Source: Taenia hydatigena (taxonomy: Eukaryota; Platyhelminthes; Cestoda; Cyclophyllidea; Taeniidae). From it: 64,000 nucleotides of DNA. The translations under genes were made by a program, and so were the position numbers. This document shows positions 1 to 12,394 of this stretch, piece after piece. The stretch is taken from the NCBI GenBank assembly GCA_036345935.2, contig JADWOT020000001.1:35005636-35069635 (forward strand), written 5' to 3'. Numbering within the stretch: the stretch's first letter is position 1; each line of letters begins with the position of its first letter. The notes under the pieces are model-generated. The model did no database searches and was not told the DNA's origin. It worked only from the letters and a program-made list of their open reading frames with translations.

Positions 1-297
1 TGAGGAGAAGAGGAAGAAAGAGGAGGAGAGGGAGAAGGGACCGCATTGACAAAGTCACAAGAGTGGGAGATTACGGGTGCGATTCTTAGCCCCAACATTA
101 TCTGTGGCTTAATAAATATGCATCATACTCCCTTAGCCTTCTCATGTCTCCTCACAGAGGGAATCAAAAAGTTTACATCATTCCACACGAAAGGTAATCC
201 AGTTGAATTGCCGAGCGCTCCCACCTCTATCATGATCAACTATCCCAGCAGAATCGAACCCGTTTTCACAATTGTATTCGGGTTAGTGGCAGATCAG
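1..297 (+). pseudogene. Exon-like frame 1 of unit A, ends at a GTAAGT donor
   Basis: An open frame begins with a Glu/Gly-rich stretch encoded by the purine tract, passes through GAILSPNIICG and PSRIEPVFTIVFGLVADQ, and stops at a consensus donor (CAG|GTAAGT) at 297/298. The inverted copy at 63107-63408 keeps the same frame, the Gly/Glu-rich start and the donor. Counting differences between the two copies gives about 6, 12 and 14 on codon positions 1, 2 and 3, so there is only weak sign of protein constraint. I do not recognise the sequence. It may be a decayed exon or a chance frame. Confidence 0.3.
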
Positions 298-309
298 GTA
301 AGTTCAGAC

Positions 310-410
310 AATTAGCAGTCATGTCATGACAGCTGCCACACGAAGCGGAAGCTCAGGCAGCACCCCACTAGACAATAAAACTGTCAATGTGGTTGATGCT
401 CAAGTCAGGA
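310..410 (+). pseudogene. Remnant of the P segment (PLxGxxVxVIDxQIRK-stop)
   Basis: Read in frame, this stretch gives PLDNKTVNVVDAQVRK followed by TAA. It matches segments in unit C (62990-63090, minus), at 24703-24969 (minus) and at 50065-50205 (minus). Three of the four copies have a stop at the same place, which suggests an ancestral C-terminus. The function is unknown. Confidence 0.45.
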
Positions 411-966
411 AGTAATTGCAAATTTGGCTATTGTGCCACAGCGTCTACCTCTAGTGGGATGTGCAGACATCGCAAACGGAAATTGCCATCTGAAAACGTA
501 GCTTACAATCGACCAACCAACAAGATGTTAAGCGGAATTTTGTACAAATGCGCATCTTGTGTAAAGGTGAACGACACCTGCAAGACCATGTGAGTAAGAT
601 CAATCCATTGCTCCAATTGAGCAACGCGTCTATTCGTTTTGAATATGAAATTTGCTACAAAACACATGCTTAACGTAAATTAGAGTGTACAAATAGTTGA
701 TAAAATGGCATGGCTAGCTGTGATTTGAATTACTTTTACGATTTGCTGACAAGCATTACAATATCGCTGTTACGTATTCATTTTACTGACGTAAATTGCA
801 AATAGCTATTAGTACGTTCGCTACCTTATTTATCCGCAAAAGTCGAAACTGATAGTATCTGTCGTAATTATGGTCTTATCAAAGATACATAAAAATTAAA
901 AGCTCATTTGTTTTACCTGACAAACCTTGAACTGATTAACCGGATTTGTGCGCGACTCGCGTAAGT

Positions 967-1039
967 GGTGCGCGTTTACGGGGATAACTATTCTGGATTA
1001 ATGCGCCTTTATCCGCCGCCTAATGTCGGCAACCCGGTA
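967..1039 (+). pseudogene. Exon-like frame 2 of unit A
   Basis: A short frame reads YSGLMRLYPPPNVGNPV before a possible GTATCG donor at 1040. The inverted copy at 62411-62485 keeps SGLMRLYP and VGNPVG. Both copies also carry a GTAAGT just upstream of this frame, so the splice structure is unclear. Not recognised. Confidence 0.2.
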
Positions 1040-1243
1040 GGTATCGAGTATCTCTTTATTGTTTTTAGTTATTTAATTGTTGTGAGGTGCTTTAAATTCC
1101 GATTTGCTTCCTTTATACACATGTTTGTTAGAGTAGACGCAAAGGCCTCTCAGTGTGATTGTTGACGGTTATTTGTCAACTGCAAGGTCTCCTCACGTGC
1201 ATGTTTCGCTGTGTAGATACAAATTTTGACTGTTTTAGCAGCT

Positions 1244-1708
1244 TTAGGTTGTTTGTGTTTTACTGACGTTTGGATTTGAGTAATGAGGCGTGATTTTGTG
1301 GAGAGGTGCAAAAACCCTACGAAGGGCTTGGCAACTACTTGTTTGGTGCTTTCTTGCGATTAAGCACACAGTTTGTGAATGTGTGTCGATGTATGCTTTT
1401 GCCTTCTTGACCAGTTTATTTGTTAGACCAAGCGACTCATAAATAGCTGCAGTTGCTGTCACAACTTTTTGTTTTCTATTTGCACTGCCTAATCGCGTTG
1501 AATTTTTTGCTGCAAAACACTTCTTTGGTTTGAGTACGATTGCTTTGGCTGTTTGTAAGGATTTTGTTAGTTTAGTAAGAATGAGTTTTGATGAATGAGG
1601 TCCAATTTGATGAAGGGACTTGTAAGTTTGGTAAAGTAAACAAAAAAGTCTCATAATATGGCTGTTAGGACGTTTTGTTTTCCAACCACGATGCCTACTC
1701 ACGTACAC
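1244..1708 (-). pseudogene. 154-codon frame with a weak ribosomal eL18-like pattern
   Basis: This frame is open for 154 codons. Spaced matches to the ribosomal protein eL18 family are visible by eye: RH near residue 5; a KRPNSHI..RL...Y block near 12-28, like the family's N-terminal K-P-x-S block before a leucine-rich helix; KQKVVTATA near 78; and PHYSNPNVSK near 143, like the family's PHSxTKPYVRSK. Family length is about 188 residues, and the basic C-terminus is missing. The copy in unit C is interrupted. The pattern is compatible with an old processed pseudogene carried inside the repeat, but I compared against memory of the family only and it could be coincidence. Confidence 0.25.
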
Positions 1709-1901
1709 TTTTCCCTATATGACACCTCGAGTGATAAGTTAATATTGTTTTTCGGCAACTTGTAATTTGTTTGCTTTCTAATGACGATAGATTTTGTTGG
1801 GAGGAGTTCTAACGTTGCTAAGGATGTGGCAACTAATCATTATTATTTTCTTGCTAATAAGTATTCACCATGTTTGTAAATGTTTTTGTGCATTTTTTTA
1901 G

Positions 1902-2005
1902 CTCGATTTCGTGGTAGAATAGACACAGAAGAAGAAGATGATGATGAGGCTGCAGCAGTAATGGGTGTGAATCTCGCCTTCGCTATCACTTCGCATATTT
2001 CTCAG
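1902..2005 (+). pseudogene. Exon-like acidic frame with good splice signals in unit A
   Basis: The stretch runs from a T-rich acceptor (ending TTTTTTTAG at 1901) to a CAG|GTAAGA donor at 2005/2006 and encodes RIDTEEEDDDEAAAV followed by NLAFAITSHISQ. In the inverted copy (61530-61625) the frame is kept, the acidic run is shorter by a multiple of three bases, and five of nine base differences are at third positions. The acceptor AG is lost in that copy (TTTTTTGT). This is suggestive of a former exon, but the sample is small. Confidence 0.35.
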
Positions 2006-2497
2006 GTAAGATCGGATTGTGCTAAATGAGTTGTTGCTGTCCTTGATTGTGTGCAGCGGTGGAATCAATGTGCGTTCATATGTTGGGTGGGAATGTGTTT
2101 TCTTTTTTACCTGGGTTGTTTGTTGTGTTGATGTGATCTTTGCTGTCAAACATGTTGTGTAGAGGGCCTCGGTGATGGCTTAATGGTAGGTTGCTCAGCT
2201 TTGACGGCATTAGGTTGGTGTCTCTGAGTGAGGTGGGCGCAGCAGGGGTAGGAGCGGAGGAAGAAGGAGTGGCTAGTGGGAAGCTTGGGCATCACTACGC
2301 AGACTGTACTTTGTAGCAGTCTTAAGTGTTTGCTTGTTAATGCGTTTCTTGTTTTCCTATCAGTAGTTATGTTTGTGAATGTCAGCCTTGCAGCGCATTG
2401 GACTCTCACACATCAATCTTTCCATTGTTTGGCTTTTTCCTTTTCCGATGCTACAAACTTACCTTGGTGGTTGTGATGGTGAAGTAACACGTGATGA

Positions 2498-2875
2498 GTG
2501 TGTGGAATGGTAGGCAATGCAAGATGTTGGCGTGATTCGCGGTGGCGGTGGCGGCGGTGGCGGTGGGGGCGTCCCCGTCTGGGCTGTGATGCGACTGTTG
2601 GTATGGACGACAGGGTCTACTACTGTTATTATGTCTCCGTCTCTTTGTTTCCGCGGGCATGGGTGGCTGCGTGGCGAAGAAGGAGGGGAGAGGCTGGGGG
2701 AGCTGTGCCGTGGGTGTGTGAAAGGGTGAAGGAGACGTTCTCTTTCGACAACGACAACGACAACGAATGGAGGCGCTATGGGTCAGAGTTCACTGGTGGC
2801 AACTGCGGCATATTTTGCTTCCGGAGGTACGGAAATGTATTTGCTGTGGGAGGGTGGAGGTTAATTTGTTGCTGA
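2498..2875 (+). pseudogene. Low-complexity frame of unit A (Gly/Arg-coding GGT repeats)
   Basis: This frame begins in a GGTGGCGGT-type repeat (2540-2575). Its later part, around KETFSFDN and YGSEFTGGNCGIFCFRRYG, is also open in unit C (60604-60885, minus). In B a TGA interrupts the same place. The length differences in the Asp/Asn run are multiples of three. A-C differences fall about 6, 12 and 5 on codon positions 1, 2 and 3, the opposite of coding constraint, so it is probably not a gene. Confidence 0.15.
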
Positions 2876-4972
2876 CTGGATAGGTGATGAGTAGTGGTGC
2901 ATCATCTCAGAGGAGGTAAGTAAGTGAGTAGGTCTCCACTGTTGGGTGTGTTGGGCGCGAATTATTGGGGGAGGAAGGAGGCGGGGGCGGGTGTCGTGCT
3001 ACTCCCACCATTACTGCGACTTAGTCTTAGGCGTGAGAATGGATGGAAAACGATTTGAAAAGGAGGGAGTGGGAGAGACGGCGTGGGGAACATTTAGGGC
3101 AGAAAGCTGAGGCGGTTTCCGGTTTCACTCGGACTAATTACGATCGGGGTTGGGGTGATGGGTGGTTGGTGCGCTGTGGCATGACGCTTGGGTGGATTCG
3201 TATTGGTCCCTCGTGTTGGCATGCGGGTTGGGTGTGCCCTTGCTGATCTGTGCTTTGCTTTTAGAAGGAGAGCGAGGAAGCATTGCCATCTTACAGTGCT
3301 TTCTCAATGCTTAAGGCGCAATGCTTGCGGAATACCTGGAGGATGGGGAGATGGTGGGTACTCCACGACACATCGACGGTTGGTGGATGCGGTTGTACCG
3401 ACTCGACCTCCTCCGATGGTGCCATTGCTGTCACTGCGTATGCGTGAACATCACCGACGGAGACAATCGTTCCTTCATCCAACGATTCCCGTCGCAACAA
3501 CAGTTTGGTAAGTCCTCTACATTGACTGGCTGTTATTAATGGTGTCTCGCCTTTCTTTGACACGTGGCGACACAAGAGCTTCAAGTTATTACAGACTCAC
3601 TGCGAATAATGTATTTTATGTAGGCGTACAAGTGAATCATCCACATCAAGTTTCGTGCCCTTCTTGGATTTATGCAATGTCTCTATGCAGTTAACTTGCT
3701 CATTGAAATGCAAGCACTGTCTTGACAGATGCGGGTAAACAAAACCAAATCAACGGCGATGTGTTTGTAGCAGGTTATATCAATGTTTATTCACAATATG
3801 GGTTGTTTTGCGAGAAAACACGACTGGTAAGTGTTGTTTTTACAGTTGTCAGGTTCCCTGAATCCTGAAAAGGTCGAAAATGTTGGAGGACACTTTTAGA
3901 AGACTGTTGCCTTCACTTTAAAAGTCGTTGGAAGAGGAAGTGTGGCGATTAGGTGCTGTTCAGAGCGATTGAATCTGGACGATGATTTGAAATTTGCATA
4001 TTTCGTAGTCGTTGATGAAGACTGTTTCAGCGACTGGTCTGGTAAATTCCAGGAAGTTGTGACTATAGCAGCGAAGGAAACAAATTATCTAGCAGATATG
4101 TGAAAATGTGTCTGATTTGGCTCCATCCAAGTGTGTGACCAGGATGCCTCTGATTACAGTCAGTGCTTAAGTAATGCTGTTGTCTCGATTTTCTAAATTG
4201 GATTTCTTGTTGAAAAAGTGGTTGGAATAATGCAAAGGTAGTAGGATGGAGATGTCAGTCATGAAATAATATTTTGTGCTCGTTTATGCGGACTTACAAA
4301 GGGTAGTGGTGGGGACGCAGGATTAGTTGGAATGAGCCTCTCTTTTGGGTGTTGTACAGATGTGGAAGAGGATGGGAAAGTAGTGATGTGTGTGAAGTGA
4401 TGGAAATGGCGTCTTTTGCACTTGTAGCGAGCCAGGCGGCATGAATGTGTCACGGAGTGGCCTCGTGGACACATTGAGGTGAGTGCTGGAACCAATTGTG
4501 GGCCCGTACGGGTGGTGGTGGTGGCGGTGGTGCCGGGGATGGGTCCTCCCTCAACGATCTATGGCTTCAATGGGCAGTCTTGAGGCGTTGTTTACTGACT
4601 CACGCCCACCCACCTATCAATTCACCCGCCAGCCCATGCTCTGCTCGATGTCGTCAAGGGCATAGGATGTTTGGAAGAGGTGGTTGGAAGTATCCTCCCG
4701 TGTGTGCAGAAAACCACACGTGAACTTGTTCCCTTCCCTTCCCTCCCCTGCCCTGCCCTCCTGTCTTCCTCTCCCTTCTGCTGCCAACGCCGCTGCTGCT
4801 TCTGCTCCTTATGGTAATGTGAATACTTTAGTTATCATTATTGCTGCTACAATTGGTAATGCTCAACTATTGCTACTGTTGCAATCAGTAAAGGCGCCTT
4901 TCTTCCTTCGGAACATGCAGGATGTGTTGGATATTTTGGAGTAGGTTAGGGACACTACGCCGACTTTTAGTG

Positions 4973-5700
4973 ATCATTTATTTACCTATTCGTGATTTAT
5001 TAATTCATTCCTGCCCGATTGTACACATTAAAGAAGTTGTAAAGAAGTTGACTGGGCATTTAGCACCCTGCGTCATTGCTGGTGACATGGGCTGACGCAG
5101 TTGAGCTCTTGTCTGATGGCACCACTGAAAATATTATCCATTGCTCCTTTGAGGCGGTGCATCAGGCATAAAACAGTTGTTAGTGCGTCTACTCTCCTCC
5201 ACTCATTCTCCACCATTTGGTGTGAGTTGGTATCTCTGCAGGTGGTCACGAGTAAGAACTCTCGGTTGACGAATGGGGTCGCCAGTTTAATCATGAAAGA
5301 GCAATTGCTGACCGAAAGTGCCCACAACAACCTCTGGAAGTGCATCGAAATGGAGATTGGTTAAGCAAGCGTATTTGACGCAGTTGAAATCAGCGCCCTG
5401 AGGTAGTATCAACCGCAAAGATGGAGCCAGCTTACCACCACCACCGGGACCGTCTCTGAAAAGACAGCTGAGAAATGTCGCTACATAAATGAAATGAGTA
5501 GAACCTTGATTACAAGTTCATTATAACATGCATACATCAGAGTTCTTCTTGAAGTCCAGACAACAGTCCTCCATAGCCTAGAATTTTATTGTTCTTATGT
5601 GACCATCTAACACTCGTTTTCTAATCAGTCGAGCTGCCGTGCAAAAAATACAAATAACTATTCTTATGACAGGTCTATCCTACAATTTTCCCATTGGCTA
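4973..5700. other. Unassigned sequence
   Basis: Open frames on both strands between 5073 and 5364 overlap each other and are at chance length. No repeat partner elsewhere in the window was noticed. Confidence 0.5.
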
Positions 5701-5704
5701 CCAC

Positions 5705-6166
5705 TCAGCCAATCAGATATTCCAGAAGTCTTTTCATGGTCAACAAGAAATCTGACCAATTAAAAGAAACGGAACATGTAATTAGACTTTTTCCAACATG
5801 ACTACGATGTTTGCTTGCAGCTATGTGGACATGAAAACCTCCTAGAACTCTTAACTTTTCATTGGCTATTGACCAACGAATCAGATGGCGTTTAGCCGAG
5901 AAGATATTTACGGTCGCCTTGGGGGATACCTGGATCGGCATTTTGGGGTCTGCGTCAAATCCTCTTAGTTCTAATCTCACTACAAGTACATGATACCATT
6001 GTTGTAAGTCAACAGAGCAACCCGATTCATGGTAAATGAGATTTGGGAACGATTTTGTATCAAGTACTAAGTTACCTTGCGTCGCAATGGATTGTCCTGA
6101 CCACTGCCTATTCAATATCGAAGCAAAAGCTAAGTTTGACAAGTGCAAAGCCAATTGAATAAACAT
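5705..6166 (-). CDS. Orphan open frame, 153 codons
   Basis: This frame is one of the longest in the window. It contains a middle section reading VDLQQWYHVLVVRLELRGFD and an end reading SDFLLTMKRLLEYLIG. I recognise no family, signal peptide or clear membrane segment. No second copy was noticed in the window, so no codon-position comparison is possible. A few frames of this length are expected by chance. Confidence 0.15.
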   Translation of the reverse strand: MFIQLALHLSNLAFASILNRQWSGQSIATQGNLVLDTKSFPNLIYHESGCSVDLQQWYHVLVVRLELRGFDADPKMPIQVSPKATVNIFSAKRHLIRWSIANEKLRVLGGFHVHIAASKHRSHVGKSLITCSVSFNWSDFLLTMKRLLEYLIG

Positions 6167-7950
6167 TTTGCTATTCTTCTACGACTTTTAATAAGACTTT
6201 ATTCGACATCGCCCAAGCTAGCTTCTTTTGAGCAAAAAAACGTAGTCCTCATGAGTTCTCCCCTGCCCCGTGGAGGTACATACGTAATTGTGACAGTGCG
6301 AACTAAGGCGCGAACAACATGTGCCTTTAATTATGTGTTAGTGCATTGTATGAATAAATTGAGGGGATTGCTCTTAACAACATTTGGGCTAACTGCTGGT
6401 CATCCCATGCGGACCCTTCAATGTGACCGAAATGTGGAATTTAGTTACTGTCGCACTGCTCGTGGCTCCCTCGTTGACAAGCTGACTAGCAGTTTGATTA
6501 GTTCATCATGAGAGATTGTCCAAACTAACATCCCTTTTTGGGACGGCAGTCGCATGACCAAGATGAGCTGTCAGTCGTTTTCACCCACTATCGCCATTGT
6601 CGTCGGTGATGGTTGGGCTTAACTCTACCAAGTTCTCAAATAATATCTTCGAAGCAACCAAAATGAGTCGCAGATGTAAGTGCCTCCACGCGCATTGGTT
6701 GAGACGCATTCAAACTACGATCGACGGAACCGTATCGGATGTCGATCTGAGTAGGATGCTTTGCGTTGAATCTGACACGGGTGATGAGTCACGATCGCGA
6801 ATTCTTCTTTCTCTTCCACCTCCTTTGACCTACAATCTTCTCCGCTTTACGGGATGCACATGCTTAAACAAAATGTATACGTAGCAGGTGCGCCAGGAGG
6901 TAAGCGACGACATTGGTTGGTTGGTTGTTTACTACTAATTATTTCATGGGACTACAGATGATAGAGCTTTATGAAGACCTTGAATCGAGAAGTTAAGAGT
7001 CTTCCTCTTTTCAGCGCTTCTCGCTTAGTGACGTCTATCTAACCAAATTCACTTTTGGGCTTTTGGATTGGAGGGCCAATGAGATCTGTGAGGCGTGATA
7101 AGTTTTACATCCAATTAAACCTGAGTCTATCCGATCACTAGAGACTCTGTTTTCTGCCTTGTCCTTGTTTCGATTAGTCATTGTGGATGAACAGGTGGGT
7201 GGAAAGCCAGTCGTTCACTCACCCTTCCACACAATTGTATTTTCTTCGTTCCTTCCTCCACCTCAACTCACACTGCAGGTGTTGCATAGCAGCTCTTGCT
7301 TCAGCTCATGCTGCAGTTGGTCAACAATCCCTTGCTTGCTGGTGGTGAGAGCAAAATGCTTGTACTCCAACACTCTTTGCCTCACATTTTATGCACCGCC
7401 TGCCCACCTTTCTCCTCCTTCTCCTCCGCCAATTCATTGCCGTCATTTTCTGCTGACCTCCCTGCCCTGCAACTAATTCTTGTGCAGCCAAGGCGCTGAT
7501 CCAGAATCAAACAGGGCTGTGAAGGACCTCAGCGGATCTGTTGCTGTTTTTGTGGTTAAGAGCCGATTCCTCGAACAGCTCTTTCTCTCCACAATCCCCT
7601 TCTCTTCATCCTAGAGGTTGATTTAAATGAAGTTCGGTGTTACACCAGAGGCTTTGTTTACCCTCCATTTAAGCCAAATCGGGCAAAGGGTAATGTAAAA
7701 TCGTCAGTGAGAAAGGATGGACGTACGTCGGCTGTACCTGGTTAACGTGTAGCTATCGTCATACTCAATGTCGGGTAGCTGGTCCGCTAGTCGACAAGAA
7801 AGGCCGTATCAACTGACTCCAAGTACAAGAGACAACAACGAAAGTGATGTTTATGCACCAAAATGGGCAACATTCACCATATTAGGATATTATTTCACCC
7901 TCAAAACGGGTAAAACGAGAGAGTTAAAATCGATGTGATGCCCTTGGAGT
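6167..7950. other. Unassigned sequence with scattered open frames
   Basis: Open frames at 6143-6511, 6597-6884 and 7159-7476 are at chance length. A GTAAGC follows GCGCCAGGAG at 6900. A C-rich, T-rich stretch at 7390-7480 explains the Pro/Ser-rich frame there. The phrase around 6685 resembles one around 39175. Confidence 0.4.
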
Positions 7951-7959
7951 GATTTCGGA

Positions 7960-8720
7960 TAATAAACATTAGCTTGACACGTCAAATGAGTCACGCTTGC
8001 TGCTAGAATCATGACGCAGGCTAGATCTCCAAATGCTCGTTGATCTACGAAGAAAGAGAGATATGGTAACCAGTGGACAATGTGATTAATTGTTGCGTTC
8101 AAGGCATTCATGGAAGCGGATATCAGCATAAATAACAATGCCGCTCCCCAGAATTCCCTGCACTGCTAACCTCTACCGCAGTGAATTTCCCTGACCATCA
8201 ACCTACTTAACGGCTCTATAACTGACTAACAAACGAACCAGACCAACAAGTTACCAAGCGTATGAAAGACAAATTTTGTGGTTTAGGAGACACTGCCATT
8301 CAACACGGAGCTACTAACTCACGGACTCACAAACAAACTGCACTAACCAGCTACCGATCTATATAAAAGGCAAATTTAGTGGGCTGAGAGACATCCACAC
8401 ACCACGCATAGCTACTAACTAACTAATGAGTAGCATGCCGCCGTGCCAGTGTATCGTTTAATGGGCCAGCCGGCTGCCTGTCTCGCATTCCAGTTCAGTC
8501 CAGCATTAACCAAACCACATTCTAGCATCTATCAATCAGAGAGCAACGTCAGCTGTCCTTCGGAGAAGACTATTGGAATGTCTGTGCATGCAGAGTTAGC
8601 GTCCACTCCTCCTCAACTGCTTCTAGTCAGCAGATTAAGCACAGAATGCCAAGACGCATTGATGCTTTGCAGCAATAGCATTCTGCAAGTGCAGTCACCA
8701 CTTGCGTGCTCCCCACGTCA
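7960..8720 (+). repeat. S-family dispersed repeat
   Basis: Parts match 51080-51400 in direct orientation (best at 8455-8580 with 51270-51395). The opening phrase around CGTCAAATGAGTCACGC recurs near 17490, 35575 and, inverted, near 45115. Confidence 0.6.
8242..8424 (+). repeat. Two diverged tandem copies of about 99 bp
   Basis: The stretch 8242-8322 and the stretch 8341-8424 share an order of phrases (accaacaag/accagc, gaaagacaaattttgtggt/aaaggcaaatttagtggg, agctactaac). Confidence 0.55.
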
Positions 8721-8729
8721 CCACGCCTA

Positions 8730-11700
8730 ATCGTAAGCTATTCTAAAAAGAACCTTAGCTGTTCGACGGTTGAGAAAGAGGTTGATGCACCTATCCTTCA
8801 CACGACAATGAAATCCTCATCGTACAGCCAATTGGTGCCTTAACTTGGCTTGTGGTGTGCAAGAAGTCAAAAACTCTTAAGACATTTGCGCCATGATAGG
8901 AGCAGAAACCCATCATTGGAGTTGAATGACGCTAAGTAGTGAGAGGTGAACGCTAAGCCTAGTGCTGTCCTTCACGGACTGCACTTAGTTGGGACACAGT
9001 GGGTTTTGCCCTTCCACATTTCTACACACGCGCTTTTCGGACAGCAAAGGGAGGTGTGGGTGCAACAGCATCCATCCAAAATAAATAGCAAGTCACTAAT
9101 CACTTGGGTGCCTCCCCATTCTTTTGAGTAAGCAAAGAGCTCTGATTGCATTTATTCCTTTAGAACGAGTAGAGTGAGAGCAGGTAGCGAGCGCTCGAAG
9201 GCAGATAACTACAAATTCATGGCGAGAAGCGTGTTCGCCAAACACTCCGTGCAACTAATCACGGACTTAACTCTCCAGCTCAGCTCCTCTGAGCGTTAAA
9301 CCAGCCACATCGCAATTTTTACACTTTAGTTACATAGTGGCATTGTTGGCCAGGAAATCGCCTTGCGCACCGTTTTTATCCATTTGGACTTGAATGCTGC
9401 AATGCAGTCAACTTGGGCTTGGCAGGTTCAACTCCATTTTCACCACCAGCGCACACTGACAAGCACCGTAGTTGAGTAATTGATGAATTACGTTTGCTTG
9501 TTTATGCACAAAGCAGCCTTTTAAAGGCGTTTGCGGTTGACTAGGACCATCTGTTGGTGAGAGGTCGTTGTGAGTACCACGTCAGCCATTTACTCTTTCC
9601 TCTCCTCCTATTCCTCAAACACAGACAATATTCTTAACGGCACTGACTGCTTTACGAGCAACGTTAATGATATAAGTCGGCCTCCTTCATTGGCTCTAAG
9701 TCTTTAAGTGCAATAAATTGATCCATTATTGCAACAGCACTGTTATCTCATCATCTGGTTACCTTTCCCGTCATCCACCATCATTGCCTTTAGTTATCCA
9801 TCAGACTAATACATTCGAACGGCTCTGCCCACCTTCCACTGCCAGTAGAAATGATGAACACTGCATAGCAAAGAGGGACCACGGGTTGGATTTAATTCCA
9901 AATAGTGCCGTTGTTTTAGCACCTCTTACCTCGTAAATGATTGATCATCCGGTGTAATGGAAGCTATGCACCATGATCACACACCCTAATAAAGCCATTT
10001 TTTGACGGTCTAGACCAACTTTGGTGTAGGGATGGCCTCCAGACAGGACGGGACTGCACCTGTGTGTGCATTTACTGTATGTAATAGCAATAGTTTATCA
10101 ACGCATTCACGATGATGTACAATAGGTTTGGTGCTTATCCCTCTCCCCTTGACCTTCATTCTCATGCAGTGGGGAGATTGAGACCGGGAAGCCTTATCCA
10201 TTTCCTGATAGCCTATCAAGACACCAGCGACTACAGGACAAAGAAAGGCACTGATCTCAATTGGAAATAAATGTGATTTTGACAGACCGAAGTCCTTAGG
10301 TTTTGGTCCTTCGTTCGATCACTTCCTCCAGACAGTCTATTAGCATGCAGGCAGTCTCGCATTGCATTCTCTCAAAACAAGCAGAATGAGAGCAGGCAGC
10401 AAGCAATTCTAGTTGTTGACTTGATTAACGGAAAAGATTGATGAGGTGTGTGCTGCATTGCAGGTAAGCGCAGGCAAGCGTTGCTCAGACCAATTCGCTG
10501 TCCGACAACACCATCATCAGGCGAATTAGGCTGCTGATCTGCAAGCCATAACAGGAAACGCACAAGGTTATGTAGTATCTTCACCCCAAAGTAGACAGCA
10601 CTAACAACCTAAAGACCACTGTTGTGGGGTGACTACGCTATACTTAAATTAACGATGACGCTTTCAGTGTGAATTTGAATGGCACCACTTTTGCTGGTGC
10701 GCTGATTCGTCAGGTGCGAGAAGTAGTAACTAGTCGATGACATGGATTTAAGACGCTACTGGACTAGCGTTTGTACACGTTTCTGGCTGGCTGCCTAACT
10801 GGCTAACCTGCGAACTTGTCTGTCTGTTCACACAGAATCGCCGGTCAGGGAAAAAACCTGCTTATAGCTACTAGTTTCCCTATTAACCACCTAGCCAGCC
10901 ATTTAAATAGGTTGTACCGTGGCTAACTCAGACATTGCTCTGTTTCCGACCCTGCTACGATCCCAATGGGAACTAAACGAGTGTTCCCTTAAATTTATGG
11001 CTTGGAAAAATCTATTTGAACCCCATGAGTGACCTTAGTTGGATGTTGCTTAGGAAAACACACACACAGCACGGGACTCCTAGCAAACGAAAGCTAGGAC
11101 GCTCACCCAAGAAGAGCAAGAGGACGTTAAAGAAACCAGTTTATTCGTTTTCTGCGCCACTTTAGTTTTAAGTAGATTTCGTAAATTACGTTGCTGCATC
11201 AGATCACTAACAGTTTCGCTCTGAAGATACCTTCGAAATCTGCTATTTTAGAGTAGGCGCTCTTGCCACTGCAGCATGCAGTGTGTGTTGATTGAGTGAT
11301 TGAATAGTGCAGATCGCTTCTTAGCCGGTGACCTGTTCCATTTCGCAGTCTATTTCATACTGCCAACAGCAAGCGCGACCCATTTGACATTTCAACCGGC
11401 ACTTGCGCCAACATTGCCAACCAACGCAGATAGGCAGGTGCGTGGGTGACAGTAAATAGCGCGAACATTTTGGTATTTGAGACGAATTCTACCTCTGATG
11501 TGTATTTGCTAAAGCAACTCGCGTTATGTCTGTGACCAAAGACTCTTCTGCAATTATCTTCACATCCCCATATGAAGGCTCCTATAAGTCGACCTTTACT
11601 TGGACGTGTCTTTCCAATCCCTTCTGCTTGTGCTATTGGCACTACAATCTAGAGAAGCACCCAATCCATCACTCAATGATTGAGTCAACTTTGTACACAC

Positions 11701-12390
11701 GATATCCATATTTGCCAAGATTGCATAACATCGGTACCGCTTTCTGAGTGCGCATTCGGTCAAATTACGGTTTACAACTGGCTTCTGCTGTGGGTGAGTT
11801 ATTATAGTTTTTGTAATCACGTCGTGTAGAGAATAAGGAGCGTGATTGCTCATCTGAGATACGCCACAGGAGGCGCATTGGTGACAGTGGTAAAACACTA
11901 GAGTTGCCGCTTTACTTTACGGCACTTCACTAACCATAATTTACCTCACCCCGAGCCTCTCCGTCATTCTGAACTTCCCTCCACTCGTTTGTGTCAGTTT
12001 GTGCAGTTTTTGATAATCTTTTACCACATCGTGCCCAATAGCATTGCATTTCATTGCCTTCGGTTGCGCAGCATAGGCTGCATGTATTACTGCATTGGAA
12101 TATGAGGTGGTTAGGGTGATGTCGATGGTATCATCTGACGACACACAGATGCAACTACATTAATTATTCAAGGATTGTAGCTCCTAAGATTATTTATCAG
12201 GCATAGCTATAGTCGATCCTGCGTGCGTAAAGGCGACTTCATCAATTTCACTTAAAATACACTCATTTTGATCATGAATCAATTCACAGTTTCCTATTCA
12301 TTCAATCCTGTAAAGCTTTAATCGTTTCAATGAATGGCTGACTGATTGTTGGAAATGCAGCTAAGTTTACGCATCGGTATCATACAGAAG
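8730..12390. other. Unassigned sequence with short repeat pieces
   Basis: A copy of the GTTCG..GAAC near-palindrome lies at 9231-9246. The segment 9400-9470 matches 42150-42215 in inverted orientation. A piece near 11430-11460 resembles 46510-46555. The remaining open frames, including those at 11355-11898, are at chance length. Confidence 0.4.
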
Positions 12391-12394
12391 GCAG

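Larger units (their letters stand above)
1..4972 (-). repeat. Unit A: inverted partial copy of the 6.9 kb repeat unit
   Basis: This block is the reverse complement of about 58455-63408 (unit C), running collinearly from a purine-rich tract at the window edge to a loss of similarity near 4972. Matching landmarks: 46-297 with 63107-63358, 967-1039 with 62411-62485, 1244-1708 with 61738-62190, 1902-2005 with 61530-61625, 2500-2900 with 60570-60930, 3043-3246 with 60209-60418, 3880-4120 with 59330-59590, and 4500-4970 with 58460-58950. Similarity is roughly 80-90 percent by eye, with many indels. The left boundary is not seen because the repeat runs off the window. Strand is given relative to unit C. 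Confidence 0.92.

Noticed and set aside
6597..6900. Exon ending at CAGGAG|GTAAGC
   Set aside because: The donor is good, but the open frame that fits best does not reach a convincing acceptor, and no second copy exists for a test.
8242..8424. CRISPR-like array or satellite
   Set aside because: Only two diverged copies, with no constant spacing or conserved repeat.
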